DNA from: an uncultured Collinsella sp.
GTDB taxonomy: Bacteria; Actinomycetota; Coriobacteriia; Coriobacteriales; Coriobacteriaceae
Length of the DNA: 30,133 bases
NCBI GenBank assembly: GCA_900549135.1
Contig: URNI01000012.1
Span: 1 to 30,133 of the forward strand
Direction: 5' to 3'
In this document: positions 14,335-21,875 of the stretch, in pieces
Numbering within the stretch: position 1 is the first letter of the stretch
Layout: every line of letters begins with the position of its first letter
Position numbers and translations under genes: made by a program
Notes under the pieces: model-generated
What the model was told of the DNA's origin: nothing
Database searches by the model: none
Seen by the model: the letters and a program-made list of their open reading frames with translations, nothing else

Positions 14335-17235
14335 ATGACCCAGCCCTTGCCCTGGGAAAAGAATGCCGCGGTACCCGTGCCGCCGGCGCCGGAACCTGTG
14401 CCGCTCGATGCATACACCGCCCCTGCTGCGCCGGAACCCGAGCTCGTCCCGCTCGACATCTACGACGCTCCCGCGCCGGCACCCAAGCCCGCCAAGCCGC
14501 TCGTCGACATCGACAGCCTTAATCTCGCCCAGCGCGAGGCGGTCCTGACCACCGAGGGCCCGCTGCTGGTGCTTGCCGGCGCCGGCTCGGGCAAGACCCG
14601 TGTCTTGACTTTCCGCATCGCCCATATGCTCGGCGACCTGGGCGTTAAGCCCTGGCAGATCCTTGCCATCACGTTTACCAACAAGGCCGCGGCCGAGATG
14701 CGTGAGCGTCTGGCGGCACTCATTCCCAGTGGCACCCGTGGCATGTGGGTATGCACCTTCCATGCTATGTGCGTGCGCATGCTGCGCGAGGACGCTGACC
14801 TGCTGGGCTACACCGGTCAGTTCACCATCTACGATGACGACGATTCCAAGCGCATGGTGCGCGATATTATGCAGGCGCTCGGTATCGAGCAAAAGCAATT
14901 CCCCATCAATATGATCCGCAGCAAGATCAGTTCGGCCAAAAACGCCATGATCGGCCCCGAGGACATGCTCAAGAGTGCCGATAGCCCCAACGACAAAAAG
15001 GCCGCGCAGGTCTACCTGGAACTGGAGCGCCGCCTGCGCGCCGCCAATGCGATGGACTTCGACGACTTGCTCGTGCGCGCGCTCGAACTGCTGCGCACCC
15101 GCCCCGAGGTGCTCGATAAGTACCAAGAGCGTTTCCGCTACATTAGCGTCGACGAGTATCAGGACACCAACCACGTCCAGTACGAGATCGCCAACCTGCT
15201 GGCCGCCAAGTACCAAAACCTCATGGTCGTAGGCGACGATGACCAGTCCATTTATAGCTGGCGCGGCGCCGACATCACCAACATCCTGGACTTTGAGAAG
15301 GACTTTAAAAACTGCAAGACCGTTAAGCTGGAGCAGAACTACCGCTCCACGGGCCATATCCTGAGCGCCGCCAACGCCGTGGTGCGTCACAACTCGCAGC
15401 GCAAGGACAAACGCCTGTTTACGGCCGAGGGCGACGGCGAGAAGATCCAGGCCTTCCAGGCAAGCGATGAGCGCGACGAGGGCCGCTGGATTGCCGGCGA
15501 GATCGAAAAGCTGCACTCCAAGGGCACGAGTTACGACGATATCGCTGTGTTCTACCGCACCAACGCCCAGTCGCGTATCCTCGAAGATATGTTCCTGCGC
15601 GCAGGCGTGCCCTACAAGATTGTGGGCGGCACGCGATTCTTCGACCGTGCCGAGATCCGCGACGTCATGGCCTACCTCAAGATGATCGTGAACCCGGCAG
15701 ACGAGATGAGCGTCAAGCGCGTCATCAACACGCCGCGTCGCGGCATCGGCTCCACCTCGATCCAAAAGATCGAGCGGCTGGCGCGCGACAACCGCTGCTC
15801 GTTCTTCCAGGCCTGCGAGATCGCGTGCGCCGAGACCGGCATGTTTAGCGCCAAGGTGCGCAATGGCCTGTCGAGTTTTGTGTCGCTGGTGCGCGAGGGT
15901 CGCCGCATGGACGGCGAGCTCAAGGACGTTGTCGAGATGATTGTCGATAAGACGGGCCTGCTGCAGGCTTTCCGCGCCGAGGGCACCATGGAGTCCGAGA
16001 GCCGCGCCGAGAACATCCAGGAATTCCTGGGCGTCGCCGCCGAATTTGAGGAGACGCACGAGGATATCGAGGGTACGCTCGAGAGCTTGGAAGAGCTGCG
16101 CGCTGCTGGTGTTGCCGATGTGCCCGCTAGCGCCGAGCCCGAGCCTGTCGTGGTGAGCGCGCCTGCGCCCGAACCGGGGCCATCTGCCCCGGTATCCTCG
16201 TTTGAGGCGCTCGTTGGCGCGCGTGACGCCGCGGGCTCCAATTCGCTCGATAGCTTGGCCGTTCCGGCGCTGTCTCCGCAGGATGCCCTGGCCGCCGCCA
16301 TCGCGGGCAACGCGTATGCCGCGCCGACGGAGATGCCGGCGGGTGCCGTGCATGCCGACGAGATCGAGCGCACCTACGGTCCGCTCACCTGTAAGGCGCT
16401 GCCGGCGCTCATGGAGTGGCTGGCCCTGCGCTCCGACTTGGATTCCCTGGCCGGCGAGACGCATGCCATTACCATGATGACCATCCACTCCGCCAAGGGC
16501 CTGGAGTTCCCGGCGGTGTTCGTGGCCGGCATGGAGGAGGGTATCTTCCCGCACGTGCACGACTTTGGCGGTAGTGACGATCCGGGCAAGCTCGAGGAGG
16601 AGCGTCGCTTGGCCTACGTCGCCATCACGCGTGCTCGCAAGCGCCTGTTCCTGACCTATGCGGCCACGCGTCGCACCTACGGCTCGACCTCTGCCAACCC
16701 GCGCTCGCGCTTCCTCAACGAGATTCCGTTTGAGGATATCGAGTTTAGCGGCATCGGTTCTGCCGGTTTTGAGGGCACGGGCTGGGAGAAGCGCGGCGAC
16801 CGTCACGGCACCTTTGGCTCGGGCATGGGCTCGGATATGTACGGCGGCAAGGTGTTTGGCTCGCATACGCGCTCGACCGGCGGTTCCGGTTCGCGCGGCG
16901 GATCGAGCTTCGACGACTTCTTTGGCGGCAGCAGTTACGGGACCGAGCGCCATCGTGGGGTTTCGCCTGACGCCGGCCGTGTTGCCTCGACTTTTGGTTC
17001 GGGCGCGTCGCGAGCCAAAAAGCCGTCTTCCAAGGTGTCCCCGACGGTGGAGCGCAAGGTCGATCGTGCCAGCGCATCGCAGGACTTTGCCGCGGGCGAT
17101 ACCGTGAGCCACAAGACCTTTGGCACGGGTACCGTGATTTCGGTCGCTGGAGACATGATCGAGGTTCAATTCGAGAAGACCGGCCAGACCAAAAAGCTAA
17201 TGAAGGGCTTCGCTCCGATCGTCAAACTGTCGTAG
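14335..17235 (+). CDS. pcrA: ATP-dependent DNA helicase PcrA/UvrD
   Basis: A superfamily 1A 3'-5' helicase acting in nucleotide excision repair, replication restart and RecA removal. Motifs in order: Q motif LNLAQREAV (62-70), Walker A AGAGSGKTR (81-89), Ia TFTNKAAAEM, II DEYQDTN (273-279), III GDDDQSIYSWRGAD (300-313), IV EQNYRSTG, V TIHSAKGLEFPAVFVAGMEE, VI AYVAITRARKRL. A C-terminal Tudor-like tail is present (FAAGDTVSHKTFGTGTVI, about 918-966). The ATG at 14335 has GAGGAG six bases upstream. At 966 residues it is far longer than the usual 720-780. The excess is a Pro/Ala-rich N-terminal extension (1-57), a low-complexity Ala/Pro/Glu insertion (about 592-675) between the 2B region and motif V, and a Gly/Ser linker (about 800-880). 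Confidence 0.96.
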   Translation: MTQPLPWEKNAAVPVPPAPEPVPLDAYTAPAAPEPELVPLDIYDAPAPAPKPAKPLVDIDSLNLAQREAVLTTEGPLLVLAGAGSGKTRVLTFRIAHMLGDLGVKPWQILAITFTNKAAAEMRERLAALIPSGTRGMWVCTFHAMCVRMLREDADLLGYTGQFTIYDDDDSKRMVRDIMQALGIEQKQFPINMIRSKISSAKNAMIGPEDMLKSADSPNDKKAAQVYLELERRLRAANAMDFDDLLVRALELLRTRPEVLDKYQERFRYISVDEYQDTNHVQYEIANLLAAKYQNLMVVGDDDQSIYSWRGADITNILDFEKDFKNCKTVKLEQNYRSTGHILSAANAVVRHNSQRKDKRLFTAEGDGEKIQAFQASDERDEGRWIAGEIEKLHSKGTSYDDIAVFYRTNAQSRILEDMFLRAGVPYKIVGGTRFFDRAEIRDVMAYLKMIVNPADEMSVKRVINTPRRGIGSTSIQKIERLARDNRCSFFQACEIACAETGMFSAKVRNGLSSFVSLVREGRRMDGELKDVVEMIVDKTGLLQAFRAEGTMESESRAENIQEFLGVAAEFEETHEDIEGTLESLEELRAAGVADVPASAEPEPVVVSAPAPEPGPSAPVSSFEALVGARDAAGSNSLDSLAVPALSPQDALAAAIAGNAYAAPTEMPAGAVHADEIERTYGPLTCKALPALMEWLALRSDLDSLAGETHAITMMTIHSAKGLEFPAVFVAGMEEGIFPHVHDFGGSDDPGKLEEERRLAYVAITRARKRLFLTYAATRRTYGSTSANPRSRFLNEIPFEDIEFSGIGSAGFEGTGWEKRGDRHGTFGSGMGSDMYGGKVFGSHTRSTGGSGSRGGSSFDDFFGGSSYGTERHRGVSPDAGRVASTFGSGASRAKKPSSKVSPTVERKVDRASASQDFAAGDTVSHKTFGTGTVISVAGDMIEVQFEKTGQTKKLMKGFAPIVKLS

Positions 17236-17242
17236 TCCCGGC

Positions 17243-17372
17243 GGACCTGGGCAGGCGTATAGGGCAACATCGCCTGCTCGGACAGTCCTGCGCAAGACGG
17301 AGAGCACATTAAGTGCTCTCCTTTGCGTGCGGAACTCGCGATCGATGTTGCCCTATACGCCCGCCCAGGTCC
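17243..17372. repeat. 130-bp element with 30-bp inverted ends and an inner hairpin
   Basis: The left arm 17243-17272 and the right arm 17343-17372 are reverse complements at 29 of 30 positions (only 17253 mismatches). The 70-base interior contains GGAGAGCAC and GTGCTCTCC around a five-base loop (about 17299-17321), flanked by CGCAA and TTGCG, so a hairpin nests inside. There is no reading frame of note. It begins eight bases after the pcrA stop codon. It could be a MITE-like element, a dispersed palindromic repeat or a structured 3' UTR. Confidence 0.88.
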
Positions 17373-17390
17373 TTGGGTAACGTTGCTGGA

Positions 17391-17418
17391 CGAACGTCGC
17401 TTTGCTCGTTCGCTTTTT
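17391..17418 (+). terminator. Probable terminator downstream of pcrA
   Basis: CGAACG (17391-17396) pairs with CGTTCG (17407-17412) around a 10-base loop, followed by CTTTTT. It lies beyond the 130-bp element, so the pcrA transcript would include that element in its 3' end. Confidence 0.6.
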
Positions 17419-17456
17419 GATCTGGAGAGCCGGGTGGGCTGAATACTTAGACATGG

Positions 17457-17493
17457 CAAGGGGCTCCCCCGTTGAAGAACGGGGAGCCCCTTG
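17457..17493. terminator. Strong hairpin at the 3' end of manA
   Basis: A 16-bp stem with one bulged C (17457-17473 against 17478-17493) and a GAAG loop; the left arm begins CAAGGGGCTCCCC. It lies 24 bases past the manA stop on the minus strand. No T run follows on the minus strand and only a weak one on the plus strand, so termination is plausible but not canonical. Confidence 0.5.
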
Positions 17494-17517
17494 TTGCGTT
17501 TGGGTTGTTGGTGCGAT

Positions 17518-18450
17518 CTACAGGTGCGAGACGATCAGTTCCATCTTGCCTTCGAGGTCAATGGAGCTGACGGTGCTGGGTGCCAGCAGGTGGCTTCCCT
17601 TGTGGACGGGGTCGCCGCAGACGGTGCCTTCGCCGTCGATGACCGACAGGCACATGAAGGGCCAGCGCTGGTCGAGGGTCTTGCTGCCGTTGACGCGCAC
17701 GCGATCGACGGTGTAGCAGGGGTTGGACTCGAGCTCGGTCACGCCGTCCACCTCGGGCGCGGTCACCGTGCCGTCGGTCGGAGCCTGAGCATCAAAGTCG
17801 ATGCAGTCGAGGCTCTGCTCAATGTGCAGCGGGCGCAGCTTTCCGTCGGTGCCGGGACGGTCGTAGTCGTACAGGCGATATGTCACGTCGCTCGACTGCT
17901 GCGTCTCCAGAATCAGCGTGCCGGTCTTGATGGCGTGAACGGTGCCGGAGTCGATCTGGAAAAAGTCTCCCTTGTGAATCGGCAGCACGTTGAGCATCTC
18001 GTCCCAACGGCCCCCCTCGATCATCTGCGCGGCCTCGGCGCGGTCGTGCGCGCGCTGGCCGACGATGATCGTGGCACCGGGCTCGCAGTCCAGTACATAC
18101 CAGCACTCGGTTTTGCCCAGGCTGCCGTTCTCGTGCTTGGCGGCGTACTCGTCGTTGGGATGAATCTGGATCGAAAGGTCGTCCTTGGCGTCCAGAATCT
18201 TGATGAGCAGCGGGAACTCCTTGCCCTCGCAGTTGCCAAAGAGCTCGCGGTGCTCGGCCCACAGCCACGACAGCGTGTGGCCGGCGTACGGTCCCTCCGC
18301 AATCTGGCAGTCGCCGTTGGGATGGGCCGAGATGGCCCAGCACTCACCGATGGGCCCCTCGGGAATGCCGTAACCAAATACGGTTTCGAGCTGGCGGCCG
18401 CCCCAGATCTTCTCGTGGAAGATCGGCGTCAGTTTAATCAAATCGGACAT
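17518..18450 (-). CDS. manA: Mannose-6-phosphate isomerase, class I
   Basis: This enzyme interconverts mannose-6-phosphate and fructose-6-phosphate, linking mannose use and mannosyl-polymer synthesis to glycolysis. The 310-residue protein is of the short Firmicutes-type class I (cupin, zinc-dependent). It shows KIWGGRQL near the N-terminus, the metal motif IQIHPNDEYA, then KTECWYVLD, GDFFQIDSGTVHAI and LETQQSSDVTYRLYDYDR, all standard. I start at 18450: GGGAG lies seven bases before this ATG, while the ATG two codons upstream is only one base from it. It is 72 bases downstream of the gntR gene on the same strand and probably cotranscribed with it. Confidence 0.94.
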   Translation of the reverse strand: MSDLIKLTPIFHEKIWGGRQLETVFGYGIPEGPIGECWAISAHPNGDCQIAEGPYAGHTLSWLWAEHRELFGNCEGKEFPLLIKILDAKDDLSIQIHPNDEYAAKHENGSLGKTECWYVLDCEPGATIIVGQRAHDRAEAAQMIEGGRWDEMLNVLPIHKGDFFQIDSGTVHAIKTGTLILETQQSSDVTYRLYDYDRPGTDGKLRPLHIEQSLDCIDFDAQAPTDGTVTAPEVDGVTELESNPCYTVDRVRVNGSKTLDQRWPFMCLSVIDGEGTVCGDPVHKGSHLLAPSTVSSIDLEGKMELIVSHL

Positions 18451-18522
18451 GTGCATACTCCCATAAGGTTGTGCGGGTGCCGCGTAAGACAGCTCAAAAC
18501 GAGCACCCACCGGATTACAAAA

Positions 18523-19242
18523 CTAGGCCAGCGTTACGTTGTGCAGCTCAAAGCGGTCGCCCACATTGTGCGAGATAGAATATTCAAACGCGGTGCCGCT
18601 ATCCAAGAAGCCAATCTGGTTGAGTTCGAGCAGGGGAGAGCCGGGTTTGGTATCCAGGCGCTCGGCTTCTTCCTCGGTTGCCGCCACGGCGCGGATGGTG
18701 CGATGGAAGCTCGAAATCTTCAGCCCGCATTGCTCGCGGATAAAGCCGTAGACCGATCCGTACAGGTCCTTCTTTTTAAGGCCCGGAATCAGCTCGAGCG
18801 GCATGTAGGTATACTCGATAACGATGGGCTTCTCGTCGGCCTGACGCACGCGCACGATGTGATAGGCAAAGTCATCCTCGGCAATTCCCAGCTGGGCTGC
18901 GATGTCCGCTGGTGGATTAACGATCGAGAAATCGTAGACCACCGAGGTCACCTTCTCCCCGCGGTGCTCATACGAAAAACCCTGGGCACGGTCGTTTTTG
19001 CCCTGGAAAAACGCCTGGCCGGGAAGCCCCGCCGTGCCCTTAACGTAGGTACCCGATCCACGCCGGCTGGTAATAAGACCTTCTTCGGTGATTTGTTCAA
19101 GAGCTCGTTTGACGGTGATTTTTGAAACGCTATAGAGCTCGCAGAACTCAACGACGGTGGGAAGCTTGTCGCCCGGTTTAAGAGCGCCATCCTCAATACT
19201 TTGACGAATATCTGCAGCTATCGCCTCGTATTTGGGAATCAA
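18523..19242 (-). CDS. GntR/HutC-family transcriptional regulator with UTRA domain
   Basis: The 239-residue protein has an N-terminal GntR winged helix (about 1-68: YEAIAADIRQSIEDG, LPTVVEFCELYSVSKITVKRAL, GLITSRRGSGTYV) and a C-terminal UTRA ligand-binding domain (about 90-235: IVRVRQADEKPIVIEYTYMP, SPLLELNQIGFLDSGTAFEYS). HutC-subfamily members respond to sugar phosphates, amino sugars or histidine-pathway compounds. It starts with TTG, since AAAGGAGG lies four bases before it and no ATG/GTG in that position exists. It precedes manA on the same strand and is divergent from a ROK sugar kinase, so a hexose phosphate ligand is likely (inference). Confidence 0.92.
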   Translation of the reverse strand: MIPKYEAIAADIRQSIEDGALKPGDKLPTVVEFCELYSVSKITVKRALEQITEEGLITSRRGSGTYVKGTAGLPGQAFFQGKNDRAQGFSYEHRGEKVTSVVYDFSIVNPPADIAAQLGIAEDDFAYHIVRVRQADEKPIVIEYTYMPLELIPGLKKKDLYGSVYGFIREQCGLKISSFHRTIRAVAATEEEAERLDTKPGSPLLELNQIGFLDSGTAFEYSISHNVGDRFELHNVTLA

Positions 19243-19484
19243 GGAACCTCCTTTCCAACTTGATTGAGAATAAAAGAAAGTATAGTCAACACCTAAGTAT
19301 CTCTATTGAGTTATTGAAAAGTTCGAGGAAGATAAAATTAAAAGTCGCCCCGCTTGAAAAATTAGAGCGTTTTAAATGATAAACATCTGAGTAGTGTCGT
19401 GTTGAGAAATGATCGGTCCGAGGACGGGGCCGAACCGATATAACACCCAGCGAACCGAATCTCGTACTCTGCGCTTCCCCAGAT
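19243..19484. promoter_or_regulatory. gntR / ROK kinase divergent control region
   Basis: This region is AT-rich on the gntR side. On the minus strand TATACT (at 19279-19284) and TTGACT just downstream are candidate promoter elements for gntR; neither has a clearly spaced partner. On the plus strand TTGAAA (19354-19359) and GATAAA (19378-19383), 18 bases apart, could start a leader RNA near 19390 that runs into the terminator at 19485. The leader also holds the direct repeat CGAACCGAt/a (19431-19439, 19451-19459). Confidence 0.45.
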
Positions 19485-19486
19485 AA
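19409..19486 (+). CDS. Possible 25-codon leader peptide upstream of the ROK kinase
   Basis: An ATG-TAA frame of 25 codons, six of them Arg, lies inside the presumed leader. Its stop codon (19484-19486) overlaps the first bases of the terminator stem, so a ribosome at the stop would cover the 5' arm. There is no clear ribosome binding site, which argues against translation. It is listed because of its placement only. Confidence 0.2.
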   Translation: MIGPRTGPNRYNTQRTESRTLRFPR

Positions 19487-19525
19487 AACCTGCCAAAACA
19501 AACCTGTCCTTTTTGGTAGGTTTTT
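19485..19525 (+). terminator. Terminator/attenuator in the ROK kinase leader
   Basis: AAAACCTGCCAAAA (19485-19498) pairs with TTTTGGTAGGTTTT (19511-19524), 14 bp with one G-U pair, around a 12-base loop, followed by more T. No gene on the plus strand precedes it (the upstream gene is on the minus strand), and it lies 53 bases before the kinase start, so it probably acts on the kinase transcript itself or ends a small RNA. Confidence 0.7.
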
Positions 19526-19578
19526 GCCTTGGGAGCGGTACCATACAGGCAATGTTTAAACGAGAAAGGCGGGCTCCC

Positions 19579-20532
19579 ATGGAACCTAAGCAGTATTACA
19601 TCGGCATCGACGTCGGCGGCACCTCGGTCAAGGAGGGTCTGTTCGATGAGGACGGAAACCTGCTTGCCAAGGCTAGCGTGCCCACGCCTCCCATCGTTGA
19701 CGCTGCGGGCTTTGCCGCGGTGACCGAGGCTATCGACCAGGTGGTCGCCAAGGCCCAGATTCCGCGTGCCTTTGTGTCGGGCATTGGCCTGGCCGTTCCG
19801 TGCCCCATCCCGGCATCGGGCGATGCCAAGGTCAAGGCGAACATCGCCATCAACCTGCCCGAGCTCAAGATCGCCATCCAGGAGCACTGCCCCGACGCGG
19901 TCGTTAAGTACGAGAACGACGCCAACGCTGCTGCTATGGGCGAGGCCTGGCTCGGCTCTGCCAAGGGCGTACAGAACGTGGTGATGGTCACCATTGGTAC
20001 CGGCGTGGGCGGCGGCGTTATCGTTAACGGCGACGTGGTATCGGGCGTTGTGGGTGCTGGCGGCGAGATTGGCCACATGTGCCTGAACCCGGCCGAGGAG
20101 CGCACCTGCGGCTGCGGCGGCCATGGCCACCTGGAGCAGTATTCCAGCGCCACCGGCGTGGTGAGCAACTACCTTGCCGAGTGCAAGAAGGCGGGCGTCG
20201 AGCCCATCGAGCTGACCGGCCCCTCCGATTCCAAGGACGTGTTCCAGGCTTGTCGCGAGGGCGACAAGCTCGCGCTGGCCGCGGCCGATACCATGGCCGA
20301 CTATCTCGGCCGCGCACTGGCGCTTATTGCCAACGTGGTTGATCCCGAGATGTTCCTCATCGGCGGCGGCGCCTCCGCCTCGGCCGATGTCTACCTCGAC
20401 AAGGTTCGCGAGCACTTTAAGCAGTACGCGCTTTCCGCCTCGCGCGAGACGCCCATTAAGGTCGCTTCGCTCGGAAACGACGCCGGCATCATCGGTGCCG
20501 CCTACGTAGCCCTGCGCGCTGCCGGTAAATAG
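19579..20532 (+). CDS. ROK-family sugar kinase, probable glucokinase
   Basis: ROK kinases phosphorylate glucose, mannose, fructose or amino sugars with ATP. The 317-residue protein shows the N-terminal phosphate loop GIDVGGTSVKEGLF, catalytic ENDANAAAMGE, GTGVGGGVIVNG and the zinc site GGEIGHM then CGCGGHGHLE. The last usually reads C-x-C-G-x-x-G-C-x-E; here the third Cys is His, which can still bind zinc and occurs in some actinobacterial glucokinases. VDPEMFLIGGGAS closes the ATP site. The ATG at 19579 has GAAAGG upstream and begins just before the phosphate loop, as is usual. It is divergent from gntR-manA, and all three likely handle the same hexose supply. Glucose is the most likely substrate, from family similarity only. 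Confidence 0.92.
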   Translation: MEPKQYYIGIDVGGTSVKEGLFDEDGNLLAKASVPTPPIVDAAGFAAVTEAIDQVVAKAQIPRAFVSGIGLAVPCPIPASGDAKVKANIAINLPELKIAIQEHCPDAVVKYENDANAAAMGEAWLGSAKGVQNVVMVTIGTGVGGGVIVNGDVVSGVVGAGGEIGHMCLNPAEERTCGCGGHGHLEQYSSATGVVSNYLAECKKAGVEPIELTGPSDSKDVFQACREGDKLALAAADTMADYLGRALALIANVVDPEMFLIGGGASASADVYLDKVREHFKQYALSASRETPIKVASLGNDAGIIGAAYVALRAAGK

Positions 20533-20533
20533 C

Positions 20534-20582
20534 TGGTGCAAGGGGGGGCGGGTGGTACAAGGGGGGACAGACTTCGCCCCCC
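20534..20582. repeat. G-run direct repeats and hairpin after the ROK kinase
   Basis: TGGTGCAAGGGGGG (20534-20547) and TGGTACAAGGGGGG (20553-20566) are direct repeats with a 19-base period and one difference. The second G run also pairs with CCCCCC (20577-20582). Read on the minus strand it gives TCTGTCCCCCC, which resembles GACTGTCCCC in the repeat at 1473. No T run, so it is a poor terminator. Confidence 0.55.
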
Positions 20583-20640
20583 AGGCTCACCCCAAATTGC
20601 GCCGCGCCCCTTCCGTCTCATAAGGTTCGGCGCAGCGTGC

Positions 20641-20684
20641 TACCATAGCTACGTCCAAGTACACATATCAAGTGGAGGATATCC
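20641..20684 (+). promoter_or_regulatory. ppaC upstream signals
   Basis: TACCAT (20641-20646) is a possible -10 but no good -35 lies upstream. GTGGAGGA directly before the ATG is a strong ribosome site. Confidence 0.3.
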
Positions 20685-21608
20685 ATGGCAAACGTTCTTG
20701 TCTTTGGTCACCAGAACCCCGATAACGACGCCATCATGAGCGCCGTCGTCCTGTCCCAGCTGCTCAATCAGGTTGAGTATGCCGGCAACACCTACGAGGC
20801 CTGCGCCCTTGGTCAGCTTCCGGCCGAGTCCGCCAAGCTGCTCGCCGACGCCGGCATTGCCGAGCCCCGCGTGATCGAGTCCGTCGAGGCCGGTCAGCTC
20901 GTCGTCCTCACCGACCACAACGAGTCTGCCCAGTCCGTCGCCGGTCTTAAGGACGCCACGGTCTTTGGCGTCGTCGACCACCACCGCATCGGCGACTTCG
21001 AGACCGCCGGCCCGCTGCACTACATCTGCCTGCCCTGGGGCTCCAGCTGCACCATCGTCACCAAGCTCGCCGGCGTGCTCGGCGTTGAGCTTTCCGACGT
21101 TCAGGCCAAGCTGCTGCTCTCGGCCATGATGACCGACACGCTCATGCTCAAGAGCCCCACTACCACCGATGTCGACCGCGCCGTCGCCGCCAAGCTCGGC
21201 GAGCAGGTGGGCGTCGACCCGGTCAAGTTTGGCATGGAGGTCTTCCTCACCCGCCCGTCCGGCTCCTTCACCGCAGCCGAGATGGTTGGCAACGACATCA
21301 AGATGTTCGAGCCCGCCGGCAAGAAGCTGCTCATCGGCCAGTACGAGACCGTCGACAAGAGCCGTGCGCTCGGTATGATCGACGAGATCCGCGAGGCCAT
21401 GCGCGCCTACGCCGCCGAGAAGGGTGCTGACGGCATTGTCCTGTGCATCACCGACATCATGGAGGAGGGCTCGCAGGTCCTGCTCGAGGGCGAGACCGAG
21501 GCTGCTCAGAAGGGCCTGGGTATTGCCGACGAGCACGACGGCGTCTGGATGCCGGGCGTCCTCTCCCGTAAGAAGCAGGTTGCTGCCCCCATCATGGCCG
21601 CCTGCTAG
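20685..21608 (+). CDS. ppaC: Manganese-dependent inorganic pyrophosphatase (family II)
   Basis: It hydrolyses pyrophosphate made by biosynthesis, pulling those reactions forward. The 307-residue DHH-DHHA2 protein has all metal and substrate motifs: GHQNPDNDAIMSA (8-20), LTDHNE, VVDHHRIGDF (the DHH motif), MMTDTLMLKSPTTT, and C-terminal LSRKKQVAAP whose SRKKQ binds substrate. There is no inserted CBS-DRTGG regulatory pair, so it is the simple, unregulated form. Length is normal for the family. It stands alone, between the ROK kinase and nhaA, and has its own terminator. Confidence 0.96.
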   Translation: MANVLVFGHQNPDNDAIMSAVVLSQLLNQVEYAGNTYEACALGQLPAESAKLLADAGIAEPRVIESVEAGQLVVLTDHNESAQSVAGLKDATVFGVVDHHRIGDFETAGPLHYICLPWGSSCTIVTKLAGVLGVELSDVQAKLLLSAMMTDTLMLKSPTTTDVDRAVAAKLGEQVGVDPVKFGMEVFLTRPSGSFTAAEMVGNDIKMFEPAGKKLLIGQYETVDKSRALGMIDEIREAMRAYAAEKGADGIVLCITDIMEEGSQVLLEGETEAAQKGLGIADEHDGVWMPGVLSRKKQVAAPIMAAC

Positions 21609-21627
21609 GTTTAGTTGACCAAACGCC

Positions 21628-21667
21628 ACGACCGGATCGCGGACGCCCCGCGCTCCGGTCGTTTTTT
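21628..21667 (+). terminator. Rho-independent terminator after ppaC
   Basis: ACGACCGGA (21628-21636) pairs perfectly with TCCGGTCGT (21654-21662), with an inner GCG/CGC stem, followed by a six-T run. Confidence 0.9.
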
Positions 21668-21806
21668 GTGCACGGCGCCGCGTCGTCTCTTGGACAGGCG
21701 TGCCCGTGCCGTTGAGCAAATAATGTTCAACCTGTGGTTCCGCTTTTCGGCCACGCCTGCGTGCTTGTCGTGCAGGGTAGGCTAGATGCAAGCGTAATAC
21801 GTTAGA

Positions 21807-21842
21807 GCGCGGCGCCGCCACTTGGGCGGGCCGTGCTTTTTT
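21807..21842 (+). terminator. Terminator-like hairpin in the nhaA leader
   Basis: GCGCGGC-G-CCGCC (21807-21819) pairs with GGCGGGCCGTGC (21825-21836): 12 bp with one bulged G and one G-U pair, five-base loop, then six T (21837-21842). It sits 33 bases before the nhaA ATG and is separate from the ppaC terminator 140 bases upstream. A second small hairpin (ACGGGA-GCCA-TCCCGT, 21846-21861) abuts the nhaA ribosome site. Together they look like an attenuated leader; no known riboswitch is recognised. Confidence 0.7.
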
Positions 21843-21875
21843 AAGACGGGAGCCATCCCGTGAAAGGAGCCGCCC

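Noticed and set aside
14317..17169. A 950-codon antisense frame across pcrA
   Set aside because: All helicase motifs lie on the plus strand; the antisense translation is His/Arg/Leu-rich shadow sequence with no domain.
17243..17372. Insertion sequence remnant after pcrA
   Set aside because: The 70-base interior has no transposase-like frame and no target duplication is obvious, so only a MITE-like or structural repeat is proposed.
17491..19125. A 544-codon plus-strand frame across manA and gntR
   Set aside because: The minus-strand genes carry full family motifs; the plus-strand frame has none.
19390..19525. T-box leader for the ROK kinase
   Set aside because: The T-box core AGGGTGGnACCGCG is absent, and a sugar kinase is not a usual T-box target.
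20103..20140. Loss of the zinc site in the ROK kinase
   Set aside because: The third Cys is replaced by His, which can bind zinc, and the remaining ligands are present, so loss of function is not supported.
21668..21875. Known lithium or sodium riboswitch before nhaA
   Set aside because: I cannot recognise the conserved elements of those classes by eye; only a terminator and a small hairpin are supportable.
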